A stretch of DNA of 30,608 nt from DATLBY01 sp035526665 (GTDB lineage Bacteria > Acidobacteriota > Terriglobia > Bryobacterales > Bryobacteraceae): the NCBI GenBank assembly GCA_035526665.1, contig DATLBY010000179.1, positions 1 through 30,608 of the forward strand, written 5' to 3'. The notes under the pieces are model-generated. The model had not been told where the DNA came from and did no database searches. It saw only the letters and a list, made by a program, of their open reading frames with translations. Within the stretch, counting starts at the first letter, position 1; every line of letters begins with the position of its first letter. Positions 8,037 through 15,401 of the stretch are shown here, piece by piece. Position numbers and translations under genes: made by a program.

Positions 8037-8468
8037 ATGCCGCGTTACTTCACGCTGGCAAATGCCGCGCAGGCCCTCCCCCAGGTCGAAAAGCTTATTC
8101 GGGAAGCGCTGTTCCTGAAATCGGATTGCCAGACTGCCGGTGACGAACTGACAGCCACTACCCGGCACATCATGATGATGGGAGGTGTGCAGGTGGACTC
8201 CAATCGCTTGAACGCCGTGAAGCAGACGCGCGACCGATCGTTCGAGCGTCTGAAGGGTATCCTCGAAGAAATTCAAGAGACTGGGTGTCTGGTAAAAGAC
8301 CTGGATATCGGTCTGCTGGACTTCCCGACACTCTATCGGGGCGAAGAGGTCTACCTCTGCTGGAAACTCGGAGAATCATCGATCAACTTCTGGCATCCGG
8401 TACACGAGGGCTTTGGCGGACGCCGGCCCATCGACCAGGAATTCCTCGACAATCACGCCTCCAAATAG
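8037..8468 (+). CDS. DUF2203 family protein
   Basis: A 143-residue soluble protein. It matches the DUF2203 pattern closely: an opening RYFTLANAAQALPQVEKLI, a charged helical middle, then VKDLDIGLLDFPTLYRGEEVYLCWKLGE and NFWHPVHEGFGGRRPID. Function is unknown; the conserved FWH...GF.GRRP end suggests a small-molecule or nucleic-acid contact surface, but that is speculation. The ATG is 4 bases past the stop of the YjbQ-family gene; the open frame extends further upstream inside that gene but without family similarity, so this start is preferred. There is no strong ribosome site, so translation may depend on the preceding gene. Confidence 0.86.
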   Translation: MPRYFTLANAAQALPQVEKLIREALFLKSDCQTAGDELTATTRHIMMMGGVQVDSNRLNAVKQTRDRSFERLKGILEEIQETGCLVKDLDIGLLDFPTLYRGEEVYLCWKLGESSINFWHPVHEGFGGRRPIDQEFLDNHASK

Positions 8469-8518
8469 GGCTGGACGCTTTTCCTGACCATGATTAAACA
8501 GGTTGAGTTCCCAGCGGT

Positions 8519-8917
8519 CTATTCGACGCACGGGACGAGGTTCGATTGGACGATTCGCTGGTCCGACGTCAGCAGCCGGAGGCGATGGATGCGGGCCGTC
8601 GCAACTATCACCCGGTCCGCCGGGTCTCTCAGTAAGTCACCCAGCGCCGCAACTTCCTGAGCGATGTCCGACGCCAAGGGGAATATTTTGAAAGCGGGAT
8701 TTGTGTCCAGTTGATCGAGCAGCTCATGCAGGCCGGCGATCGGTTTATGTCCCTCGGCAAGCAATGCAATTTCGAGGAAGGTAATGGCGCTGACTCCTAT
8801 GCGCTCGCCATGCCGGATGGCTTCGTCGAGCAGCCGGCTTTGCTCCCGGGAAAGTTTCCTGGGAGCGGACAGCCAGCGGATCACTACATGGGTGTCGAGG
8901 AGCATCCGCGGATTCAA
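8519..8917 (-). CDS. PIN-domain toxin (VapC-like ribonuclease)
   Basis: A 132-residue PIN-domain protein, probably an endoribonuclease toxin. The four acidic residues are in place: D8 in MLLDTHVVIRW, E49 in ITFLEIALL, D101 in RDPADRVIVATA and D119 in LLTSDQRI. It follows its antitoxin gene by 12 bases. I chose the TTG at 8917 because GAGGG, which overlaps the antitoxin stop codon, lies 9 bases before it; an ATG four codons later (8905) has no ribosome site at a suitable distance. The LLDTH...RWL opening is typical of the PIN subgroup paired with Phd/YefM-type antitoxins. The specific RNA target cannot be inferred. Confidence 0.9.
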   Translation of the reverse strand: MNPRMLLDTHVVIRWLSAPRKLSREQSRLLDEAIRHGERIGVSAITFLEIALLAEGHKPIAGLHELLDQLDTNPAFKIFPLASDIAQEVAALGDLLRDPADRVIVATARIHRLRLLTSDQRIVQSNLVPCVE

Positions 8918-8929
8918 GAGGCCGCGCCC

Positions 8930-9175
8930 TCAATCCCGCCGCAACGCATCCCAAAGCTCTGAGGCGCCGGCATTCACGATATCTCCGGTAATTTTCACCT
9001 TCCCCGCCAGAATTCCTTTGGGAGATTTCCATGCGTGTTGCCTGGCAGGTCCGATGGTTGCTACGGGACGCCCCCGCTTGGTAACCGTAATCGTGCCTCC
9101 TTGGTCGTCGATTTCATCGATTAAGGACAAGCACTTGGCCTTGAACTCGGTAGCGTCGATGAGCCGGGTCTTCAT
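8930..9175 (-). CDS. Phd/YefM-type antitoxin
   Basis: An 81-residue protein with the usual antitoxin layout: an N-terminal DNA-binding and dimerisation part (DATEFKAKCLSLIDEI, then GGTITVTKRGRPVATIGP) and a flexible C-terminal tail that would wrap around the toxin. The ITVTKRGRPVATI strand-turn is a strong Phd/YefM signature. It is the first gene of the pair and would normally repress its own promoter. No Shine-Dalgarno is seen, but a TATTAT box is placed so that transcription could begin at the A of the ATG (see the regulatory entry). The pair diverges from the DUF507 gene. Confidence 0.9.
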   Translation of the reverse strand: MKTRLIDATEFKAKCLSLIDEIDDQGGTITVTKRGRPVATIGPARQHAWKSPKGILAGKVKITGDIVNAGASELWDALRRD

Positions 9176-9181
9176 GGCTTC

Positions 9182-9221
9182 ATAATACCCTCATATGGAA
9201 TGTTATCTGACCAGTACCAGT
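9182..9221 (-). promoter_or_regulatory. candidate leaderless promoter and tandem repeat upstream of the toxin-antitoxin pair
   Basis: On the minus strand TATTAT (9187-9182) matches five of six -10 bases; a start 7 bases downstream would be 9175, the first base of the antitoxin ATG. No good -35 is seen. Farther upstream, ACCAGT occurs twice in tandem at 9210-9221 (plus-strand reading), a possible pair of operator half-sites. Both points are inference from position only. Confidence 0.35.
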
Positions 9222-9304
9222 GCAGCAAGCAAATGGTGGGCCAGGAAAAGGTCTCACCGCAACGCATACTCTGCCGGTTCCCGGTCCCAGCCAATTGCTC
9301 TAAT

Positions 9305-9333
9305 TTGACATATATACGGGACATCAGTACACT
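9305..9333 (+). promoter_or_regulatory. sigma-70-type promoter for the DUF507-ribokinase pair
   Basis: A perfect TTGACA at 9305-9310 is followed after 17 bases by TACACT (9328-9333, four of six). Transcription would start near 9340, leaving a leader of about 28 bases that contains AGGAG (9348-9352) and AAGG directly before the ATG at 9368. It is the clearest housekeeping-type promoter in the window and argues against a longer reading of the DUF507 gene. Confidence 0.65.
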
Positions 9334-9367
9334 AACCGGAGGTTATCAGGAGCCCAATCGCTCAAGG

Positions 9368-9955
9368 ATGCTTCTCGCCCGCGAATTTGTTGCCTATCTG
9401 TCTCGCCAATTAGTTCAGAGACTTGCACCGCAAGTAATTGAGACTACCGATCCGCCGGCCACAGTCGAACTGATCACTGAGGTCATTACAGAAGAGTTGT
9501 CCTCGGAAGACCGTCTCAACGACGAAGTGCGTGAAATTCTCAGCCAGTATAGCGATTACATGCGGCGGGAAGGCGTCAGCTATCAGGAGATGTTTCGCCG
9601 CATCAAGAATACTCTCGTCTCGCAGCGGAAAATCGTCAAAGCGGCCGGCCGTGATACCGGCGACCAGATGAAGCTTTCCCGCGACAAGCTCACGGATATC
9701 TCGCATAAACTGGTGGCGTCGCTGCGCAAAGCACGGCAGGTGCGGGTCCGGAAAGATCAGAATGAGGTCCGGCTGCAAATCCTCAGCGCCATGACCGAGA
9801 TCCTCATGACCGAGGAAAAGGTAGATCGAGCCGCCCGCGCCAAAATCAAGACTCAGAAGAAAGAAATCCCGGAAGGCAGTGAGGAGTGGGATCTGCTGCA
9901 CCGCCGCTACTACTCGGAAGAGTTGAAAAAGCTGGGCATTGACCTGGGCAGATGA
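9368..9955 (+). CDS. DUF507 family protein with two tandem halves
   Basis: A 195-residue protein made of two related halves, each starting with a Met-Leu/Lys-Leu segment and a helix. The first begins MLLAREFVAYLSRQLVQRL, the second about 100 residues later as MKLSRDKLTDISHKLVASL. Each half continues through an acidic helical region; the second ends with EWDLLHRRYYSEELKKLGI, the DUF507 signature. Function is unknown. An open frame extends 56 codons upstream to 9200, but that stretch contains the promoter and shows no family similarity, so the ATG at 9368 is preferred. The stop overlaps the ribokinase start in an ATGA junction, so the genes are translationally coupled, though no functional link is evident. 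Confidence 0.85.
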   Translation: MLLAREFVAYLSRQLVQRLAPQVIETTDPPATVELITEVITEELSSEDRLNDEVREILSQYSDYMRREGVSYQEMFRRIKNTLVSQRKIVKAAGRDTGDQMKLSRDKLTDISHKLVASLRKARQVRVRKDQNEVRLQILSAMTEILMTEEKVDRAARAKIKTQKKEIPEGSEEWDLLHRRYYSEELKKLGIDLGR

Positions 9956-10890
9956 CCCCGGCGCTGGTCGTCCTGGGAAGTCTGAACATGGACTTCGTAG
10001 TCGCTGTCGAAACCCTTCCGGCTCCGGGCGAAACCGTACTGGGCCGCCATTTCCAGATGATCCCCGGCGGAAAAGGCGCGAACCAGGCGTGCGCCGCGGG
10101 CAGGCTGGCGATAGATACTCCAGTCAGAATGGTGGGGCGCGTCGGGCAGGATCTCTTTGCCGATCATCTGAAGGCAAGTCTCGCGTCGGCCGGTGTGGAT
10201 GTGTCGGCGGTCGCTGCCACGCGCGCGCAGCCCACGGGCGTCGCATTTATCGCGGTCGACCACACCGGGCAGAACTCTATTGTGGTAGCCTCCGGCGCGA
10301 ACCACGCGTTTCCGGCGGCGGATGTGGCAGGCTCCCGCCGGTCCTTCCGGGCCGCAGGCTTTGCGCTTTTCCAACTGGAAACGCCGCTTGAAACGGTGGC
10401 TGCCGGACTGAAAATTGCCCGGGAAGAGAGCGCGCGTACCATGCTCGATCCAGCCCCCGCACAACCCCTGCCAGCGGCCTTACTAACCCTGGTGGACCTC
10501 CTGACTCCGAATGAGAGTGAAGCCAGTCTATTGACTGGGCGTCCGCCCTGCCGGGTCAGTGTAGCCGATGCTCCCGGAATGGCGCGCGCTCTGCTGGGCC
10601 TTGGTGTGAAGGCCGTGGTCTTGAAACTAGGCGAGCAGGGCTGCTTTTATTCGGATGGCAGCATGACGCTGCATTCACCCGGCTTTTCCGTCAGTGCCGT
10701 GGACGCGACTGGCGCGGGCGACGTATTCAATGCTGGTCTAGCGGTGGCTTTGAATGAGGGGGCGGCGCTGGACACGGCACTGCGATTCGCCAACGCGGCC
10801 GCCGCCATCTCGGTAACGCGCTCAGGAGCCCAAGCCTCAGTCCCCTCCCGCCGGGAAGTGGATCAGTTCCTGGGCGGCCGTACGTCGTAA
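9952..10890 (+). CDS. rbsK: ribokinase (PfkB family sugar kinase)
   Basis: A 312-residue PfkB-family kinase, full length. The sugar-binding N-terminal motif GGKGANQACAAGRL starts at residue 39, and the ATP/anion-hole motif DATGAGDVFNAG starts at residue 251, with D257 as catalytic base. NxD at residues 12-14 (LGSLNMDFVV) and the NESE segment match ribokinases, which phosphorylate D-ribose at O5 for entry into the pentose phosphate pathway. Other PfkB substrates (deoxyribose, nucleosides) cannot be excluded. The ATG overlaps the DUF507 stop by ATGA. The last 28 bases overlap the convergent membrane protein gene. Confidence 0.9.
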   Translation: MTPALVVLGSLNMDFVVAVETLPAPGETVLGRHFQMIPGGKGANQACAAGRLAIDTPVRMVGRVGQDLFADHLKASLASAGVDVSAVAATRAQPTGVAFIAVDHTGQNSIVVASGANHAFPAADVAGSRRSFRAAGFALFQLETPLETVAAGLKIAREESARTMLDPAPAQPLPAALLTLVDLLTPNESEASLLTGRPPCRVSVADAPGMARALLGLGVKAVVLKLGEQGCFYSDGSMTLHSPGFSVSAVDATGAGDVFNAGLAVALNEGAALDTALRFANAAAAISVTRSGAQASVPSRREVDQFLGGRTS

Positions 10891-12494
10891 ACCAGGTACT
10901 TGGAGTTTTGATATAGCGGCTGTGCGTCCGGTTGGGGATGCAGCGCGCTGAATACTACATAATCGATACCAAGATCCCGGTAAACCGGAAGGGGCTGCGG
11001 CTTTTCCAGCCTCTGCCATCGCTCCCACCAGACGGACGAAAATTCCTTCAGGAAGTTCACTTGCCCGCCGGATTTCCAATCGACATACAGCGCGCGTAGG
11101 GAGCGGGCGCGGAAGATTCCGGGCGTAAGATTCTGGCCGGCATCGGCAAATTGAAATAAAGCGTCCTTCGAAGTAGAACTGCGCGCCCAGGCGGCGAGTT
11201 CGTTCAACTCCCGATGATGGACGGCAGCGTAGTTTCGCACCTGCCCGAATTGCGGGATCAAAAAAAATGGCAGCAGGGCGGCCAGGGTTACGACGGGTCC
11301 AAATTTAGGGCGCCCGCAGCCTATGGCGATAGCGACGGCGCCGGCGGAGAGCCCCAATATCAGCTCGATGCGGTGCATCACGGCCATGTTGTCCCACTTC
11401 CCGAGCACAACGTCGAAGATGTTGTACTGCATGGGCATCGCGAAGGGGACCAGGAAAAACAGTAAGGCTTCCAGGTAGCGCCGCCGCTGCGCCGCCACAA
11501 TACCCGCCATCGGACAGAGAATCATAGCAAATAGCGGCACGTACAGAAGGTACCGCCCGGGCTGAAACTGCGAGATCACAGCTAGTTTCAAATTCTCCAG
11601 CAGAATCCAGGAGAGCGGCAGGCTGAGAATTCCGATGAGCGGTAGTCCGGCCAGGAGCAGCAGCATGGTGGGCCTGATGCGCTCGCGTAGGCGATACAGG
11701 GCGACCATTCCAACAATCCATAGAAAGGCATATTGGGAAGCCCAGGCACGAATCCAAATGGATACCCAGTTGTAGCTCGCCCGCATCCGCTGTAGTTTCT
11801 CGAGCTCCGGAGAAAGGCGGCTAAATACGCCCAGGTGATCGGCCACAGGAGGCTGCGCCAGCACAAAACCGGTCATAATCGCAGCTGCGGCGGCCAGTGG
11901 CCAGATTGCCTGGTATTGCCGCTTCCAGAGAATCAGGCCGAGCAAACACAAATAAAAAGCCAGGGCGGTAGGTGGATGGAAGACAAACGCGACGGCAGTC
12001 GCCAGGGCGGCCGCTTTCCACCGGCTGTGGGCCACCAGGCCGAGCGCGAGTACCAGACAAGGAAGTGCGAACCCTCGCGGCACTGGCTCATATTCCACCA
12101 GGATCACGGCTGGACCATTTACGAATGTACTCAGAGAGGCGATGCAGGTGACCAGCATGGCGGCTCCGGTGGAGAAGCCGATACCTGTACCAAGCAGATA
12201 TAGCCCTGCTATCCCGGCGGCGCGGAACAGAAACTGTTGCGCCATTAGAATCGGCTCGAATTCCGCTCCCGTAATTCTGCGCAGCGCAATTGCCACCTCG
12301 TCGTAGACGGTGAATGCCACGTGAGGATGCAGGGCCATAATGTCTCGCGTGAACAGGGATTGATCCCAAAGCCGCTCGAGAATCGGGATGTAGATCTGCG
12401 TGTCCGATTGAAGAATTGTATGGCCGGGGAAGTGAAAAAAGCTGACAGCAGTCAGCAGCACAATCCACAGAGCAAGCAGTAGCTTGTGGATCAT
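10863..12494 (-). CDS. polytopic membrane protein, unknown function
   Basis: A 543-residue protein with roughly ten or more hydrophobic segments and a C-terminal soluble part of about 130 residues. Early acidic and aromatic residues in the first periplasmic loop (HTILQSDTQIYIPILERLWDQ and a DEVAIALRR segment) give it the look of GT-C-type glycosyltransferases or O-antigen-related membrane proteins, but I see no decisive motif. The C-terminal region (SLRALYVDWKSGG, FSSVWWERW, GIDYVVFS) recalls membrane proteins that carry a DUF6798-type end; this is a recollection, not a tested match. Its ATG shares a base with the stop of the TPR gene (TAATG), so both are made together. It overlaps the convergent ribokinase gene by 28 bases. 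Confidence 0.7.
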   Translation of the reverse strand: MIHKLLLALWIVLLTAVSFFHFPGHTILQSDTQIYIPILERLWDQSLFTRDIMALHPHVAFTVYDEVAIALRRITGAEFEPILMAQQFLFRAAGIAGLYLLGTGIGFSTGAAMLVTCIASLSTFVNGPAVILVEYEPVPRGFALPCLVLALGLVAHSRWKAAALATAVAFVFHPPTALAFYLCLLGLILWKRQYQAIWPLAAAAAIMTGFVLAQPPVADHLGVFSRLSPELEKLQRMRASYNWVSIWIRAWASQYAFLWIVGMVALYRLRERIRPTMLLLLAGLPLIGILSLPLSWILLENLKLAVISQFQPGRYLLYVPLFAMILCPMAGIVAAQRRRYLEALLFFLVPFAMPMQYNIFDVVLGKWDNMAVMHRIELILGLSAGAVAIAIGCGRPKFGPVVTLAALLPFFLIPQFGQVRNYAAVHHRELNELAAWARSSTSKDALFQFADAGQNLTPGIFRARSLRALYVDWKSGGQVNFLKEFSSVWWERWQRLEKPQPLPVYRDLGIDYVVFSALHPQPDAQPLYQNSKYLVYDVRPPRN

Positions 12495-13183
12495 TACTTC
12501 GCTGGAATCTTTTCCAGTTGCTGTTTGGCCCAGAGCCGGTTCGGGTTAAACTCCAATGATTTCGCCAGAGCTTGGCGGGCTTCGGCATCCCGCTTAGCCT
12601 TACGCAGGGCAACGCCCAGCCAAAGGTAGGCTTCCGAAGACTTAGGATTCAATTGGATTGCTTTCTGAAAATCCCGGATAGCAGGATCGACGCCGCCTCC
12701 GAACGCGGGTGGAAGATAATAATTCCCTACTCCGCGGCTCACGTAAGCCATGGCGGATTTCGGGTCGATTTCAATGGCCTTGTTGATGGAATCCTGGGCG
12801 CAGCGGCCGTACTTCATCCCGAGCAGCACATTCGCCGGAATCACCTGACCGCAGAGGGTGCCCAAAACGCGATGATACTCCGCTACATTTGGCTTCAAGG
12901 CCACTGCTCGCTCGGCCGCTGTAATTCCCGCTTCAGCCGCGGTTTTGGCAAGGTTTTTATCGCGCAATTCGATCGCAACCTCCGCCAGGAGCGACTGCGC
13001 GGAAGCCAGCCGGAATTGCCCGGCGGGATCCTGCGGCTGCCTGGCTGCCGACGCCGACAACTCCGCAACTGCTTTCTCGAGCGCGGCCTTATCCTGGCGA
13101 TCTCGCGCGCCTTCGAGATCCGCGCCCGACGCGAGCGAGATCGTGAAAAGTGCAATACCGGCAATTCTTCGCATAACTTTCAT
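12494..13183 (-). CDS. exported TPR-repeat protein
   Basis: A 229-residue protein with a short signal peptide (MKVMRRIAGIALFTISLASG) and at least three tetratricopeptide-like repeats. Clear ones contain SINKAIEIDPKSAMAYVSRGV, DFQKAIQLNPKSSEAYLWLGVAL and ALAKSLEFNPNRLWAKQQL, the Pro-x-x-Ala-Tyr pattern being typical. Such proteins act as scaffolds in the periplasm. The gene begins 1 base after the MFS transporter stop and ends in a TAATG junction with the polytopic membrane protein gene, so these three products probably work in one process. No catalytic feature is visible. Confidence 0.85.
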   Translation of the reverse strand: MKVMRRIAGIALFTISLASGADLEGARDRQDKAALEKAVAELSASAARQPQDPAGQFRLASAQSLLAEVAIELRDKNLAKTAAEAGITAAERAVALKPNVAEYHRVLGTLCGQVIPANVLLGMKYGRCAQDSINKAIEIDPKSAMAYVSRGVGNYYLPPAFGGGVDPAIRDFQKAIQLNPKSSEAYLWLGVALRKAKRDAEARQALAKSLEFNPNRLWAKQQLEKIPAK

Positions 13184-13184
13184 T

Positions 13185-14402
13185 TTAGAGGTGCCCTACT
13201 CGTCTCTGAACCAGCAAAAAGAAAAGTCCAACCAGGACCAGCAGCACACCGTTGGCTGCCAGGACCGTTCCCACGCTGGTTTCTTTGATGAGAGCGCCGG
13301 AAATCAGGCTGCCGATCGGCATACCGCCTCGAAACGCAACGTTGTACACGCTCATGACGCGGCCACGCATTTGATCCGGCGCGATCAGCTGCACAAGCGA
13401 ACTGATCATCGCAAACACGCCAATCAAAGCCGCGCCGGCCAGAAAAAGCAGGACGCAACTGAGGGTCAGGTTACGTGAAAGCGCGAACGCCGCCATCAGC
13501 GTGCCCAGGCCGATCAGCGTCATCAGGGCAACCTGTCCTTTATTGTGAACGTGGCCGAGTGCCGCAACGATCAATGCGCCCGCGACGGCACCCGCTCCCG
13601 AGGTGCACAGTAGCAGCGTGAAAATCTTAGGTCCCATTACCGGACCCATGTGGAATACGTCCTGTACCACCACCGGAAGAAATGTGATCAAAGGAACGCC
13701 CAGCAGGGTCATCAGAAACGCGAGACAGATAAGCGGCTCCATGGCCGGCTGTTTGCGAATGAATGCAATTCCCTCTTTCATGCTCTTCAGGATGGAATCG
13801 CCGCTTCGGGGAGGGATAGGTCTCATCTGCAGCGCAAGTAGTGAGACGATAACCGCGATAAACGAAACACCGTTCAATGAGAAGCACCACGCAGCTCCCA
13901 GTTCCGTGAGTGCAATGCCGCCCAGCGCCGGCCCCACCACGCGTGCCAAATTGAATTGAATCGAATTCAGTGCGATGGCGTTGGGCAGATCCTTTGCATC
14001 TACCAAAGTGGGGATGAGCGCCTGATACGCAGGGCCGCCGAATGCCTGCGCCAGGCCCACAACAAACGACAACGCAAGAATCTCCCACACCTGCACATGG
14101 AAGTAGGCGAACATGGCCGCCAAGGAAAAGGCGCAGGTCATCTGAACGACCTGCGACCCCACCAGCAGCTTGCGCCGATCCATCCGGTCGGCGATTACCC
14201 CGCCCAACAAGGAAAACAGGAAAATAGGTATCTGTCCCAGAAAGGAGTCCAGCCCGAGCATGAACGCCGACTGGGACAGCCGGAATACCAGCCAGCTTTG
14301 CGCCACCGTCTGCATCCAGGTGCCGATGCTGGAGGTGCAAGCGCCCACCCACAGGAGCCGGAACTCGCGATACTCGAATGCTTTGAAAACCCGTTTCAGC
14401 AA
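13185..14402 (-). CDS. MFS transporter, EntS-like exporter type
   Basis: A 405-residue major facilitator with about 12 membrane segments. The opening (FKAFEYREFRLLWVG, then SSIGTWMQTVAQSWLVF) and motif A (GGVIADRMDRRKLL) place it among the MFS_3 exporters related to the enterobactin exporter EntS. Substrate is unknown; small secreted metabolites or drugs are plausible. I chose the TTG at 14402: an in-frame stop lies five codons upstream, and the next possible starts would remove the conserved N-terminus. A weak CGGA ribosome site precedes the TTG. The next gene downstream is a TPR protein 1 base away. Confidence 0.9.
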   Translation of the reverse strand: MLKRVFKAFEYREFRLLWVGACTSSIGTWMQTVAQSWLVFRLSQSAFMLGLDSFLGQIPIFLFSLLGGVIADRMDRRKLLVGSQVVQMTCAFSLAAMFAYFHVQVWEILALSFVVGLAQAFGGPAYQALIPTLVDAKDLPNAIALNSIQFNLARVVGPALGGIALTELGAAWCFSLNGVSFIAVIVSLLALQMRPIPPRSGDSILKSMKEGIAFIRKQPAMEPLICLAFLMTLLGVPLITFLPVVVQDVFHMGPVMGPKIFTLLLCTSGAGAVAGALIVAALGHVHNKGQVALMTLIGLGTLMAAFALSRNLTLSCVLLFLAGAALIGVFAMISSLVQLIAPDQMRGRVMSVYNVAFRGGMPIGSLISGALIKETSVGTVLAANGVLLVLVGLFFLLVQRRVGHL

Positions 14403-14469
14403 TTCGCTGTTCCGTTATGTATTTGGCGGGAAATGGCGGTGCACTCCAGGCGGTCGCAGGTCTAACCCG

Positions 14470-14844
14470 CTACGGCAGCGGTTGCGGACGTTTGATCAGG
14501 TGCAGGATATTGCCGTCGCAGTCGGAGAAGAAAACCAGTCGATTCCCCTGGGTAACGAAAGGCTCACCCAGGAAATGGACGTTCCGGCTCTGTAAAAGCT
14601 TGTAAGCCTCATCGAAATCGTCGACTTGCACGGCAAGGTGCCGGATGCCGGGATCCCGCATCTCCTGGGGGGCGCCTTCGCCCACAGAAGGAATAATCTC
14701 CAGCATCGAACCATCGGCCGCTCGGACGAAGAAGTTCCCGTCATACTGAAAGTTGATGCGAAACCCGAGATTGTCAACGTACCAGTTGGCCAGCTTCTCA
14801 GGGTTCGGAGTGGCGATCGCCGTGTGCTCCAATCCTTTGAACAT
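14470..14844 (-). CDS. VOC family (glyoxalase/dioxygenase fold) protein
   Basis: A 124-residue protein with the paired beta-alpha-beta-beta-beta modules of the VOC superfamily. Likely metal ligands are H7 (GLEHTAIATPNPEKLANWY), E49 (SMLEIIP), H69 (IRHLAVQVDDFDEAY) and H115 (GNILHLIKRP); the last position is Glu in most glyoxalases, so the set would be three His and one Glu. The first module ends NWYVDNLGFRI, a classic VOC turn. Function cannot be assigned beyond the fold. It lies between a small exported protein gene (33-base gap) and the MFS gene (67-base gap), all on one strand. Confidence 0.87.
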   Translation of the reverse strand: MFKGLEHTAIATPNPEKLANWYVDNLGFRINFQYDGNFFVRAADGSMLEIIPSVGEGAPQEMRDPGIRHLAVQVDDFDEAYKLLQSRNVHFLGEPFVTQGNRLVFFSDCDGNILHLIKRPQPLP

Positions 14845-14877
14845 AAAGGGATTGTAACAGATGGCCTATCTGCCCAA

Positions 14878-15354
14878 TCAGTAAACTTCGAAGCTGAAGG
14901 TGGCGTTAGATCCTTCGGGCGATAAGCAGTACTGCCCGTTTTCCAGGGGTTGATCTACCTCAATCTTGTAAAGCCCTCCAGTCAACGGAGTTACATTGAG
15001 AAAAATCGGCCGGGCTGAGTTTTTTCCGCGCTTCAGGCCGATTGTCACCTCGCGGGTTCCATTCTTCACTTCGAGCTTATAGGCCTGGATGCGCTCCGGA
15101 ACCAGTTTCTCGGCGCGCAGGATAAAAATGGGCTCCGCTAAAGGCGTACGCGCTTTCGAAGCGTTGCCCGGGACCACGGCTACCGTCGCGTCCTTCCGCG
15201 TCTCCTCACGTGCTTCTGACACCTCGGTTTCGATCAGATTATCGGCATGCATCAGGTACGGTAGGTCAGCCTTCGCCGGATGAGGCCCGGTGTATTTTTC
15301 GGCCGCGGCCAGAAGTGACACACTCGCAATTACCGCAATCCACAGATAACGCAT
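14878..15354 (-). CDS. small exported protein of unknown function
   Basis: A 158-residue protein with a signal peptide (MRYLWIAVIASVSLLAAAEKY) and a mature part that appears all-beta, ending in LYKIEVDQPLENGQYCLSPEG and a final FSFEVY. The pattern of short strands suggests an immunoglobulin-like or similar sandwich domain; I do not recognise the family. The start at 15354 is preferred because the signal peptide begins there and AGAGG lies a few bases upstream. An in-frame ATG at 15405 would add 17 residues and would overlap the kinase stop codon by ATGA, so coupled translation from that site is possible. It follows the hybrid kinase gene directly. Confidence 0.7.
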   Translation of the reverse strand: MRYLWIAVIASVSLLAAAEKYTGPHPAKADLPYLMHADNLIETEVSEAREETRKDATVAVVPGNASKARTPLAEPIFILRAEKLVPERIQAYKLEVKNGTREVTIGLKRGKNSARPIFLNVTPLTGGLYKIEVDQPLENGQYCLSPEGSNATFSFEVY

Positions 15355-15401
15355 TTTGCCTCTAGCCTGTAAGACGAGGTGGCGGGCGCTGAAGTTTCCC
15401 G

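Noticed and set aside
9200..9367. Longer start for the DUF507 protein
   Set aside because: The added region contains the promoter and has no similarity to the family.
9410..9901. Open frame on the minus strand opposite the DUF507 gene
   Set aside because: The plus-strand gene has a promoter and a recognisable family; the opposite frame has neither.
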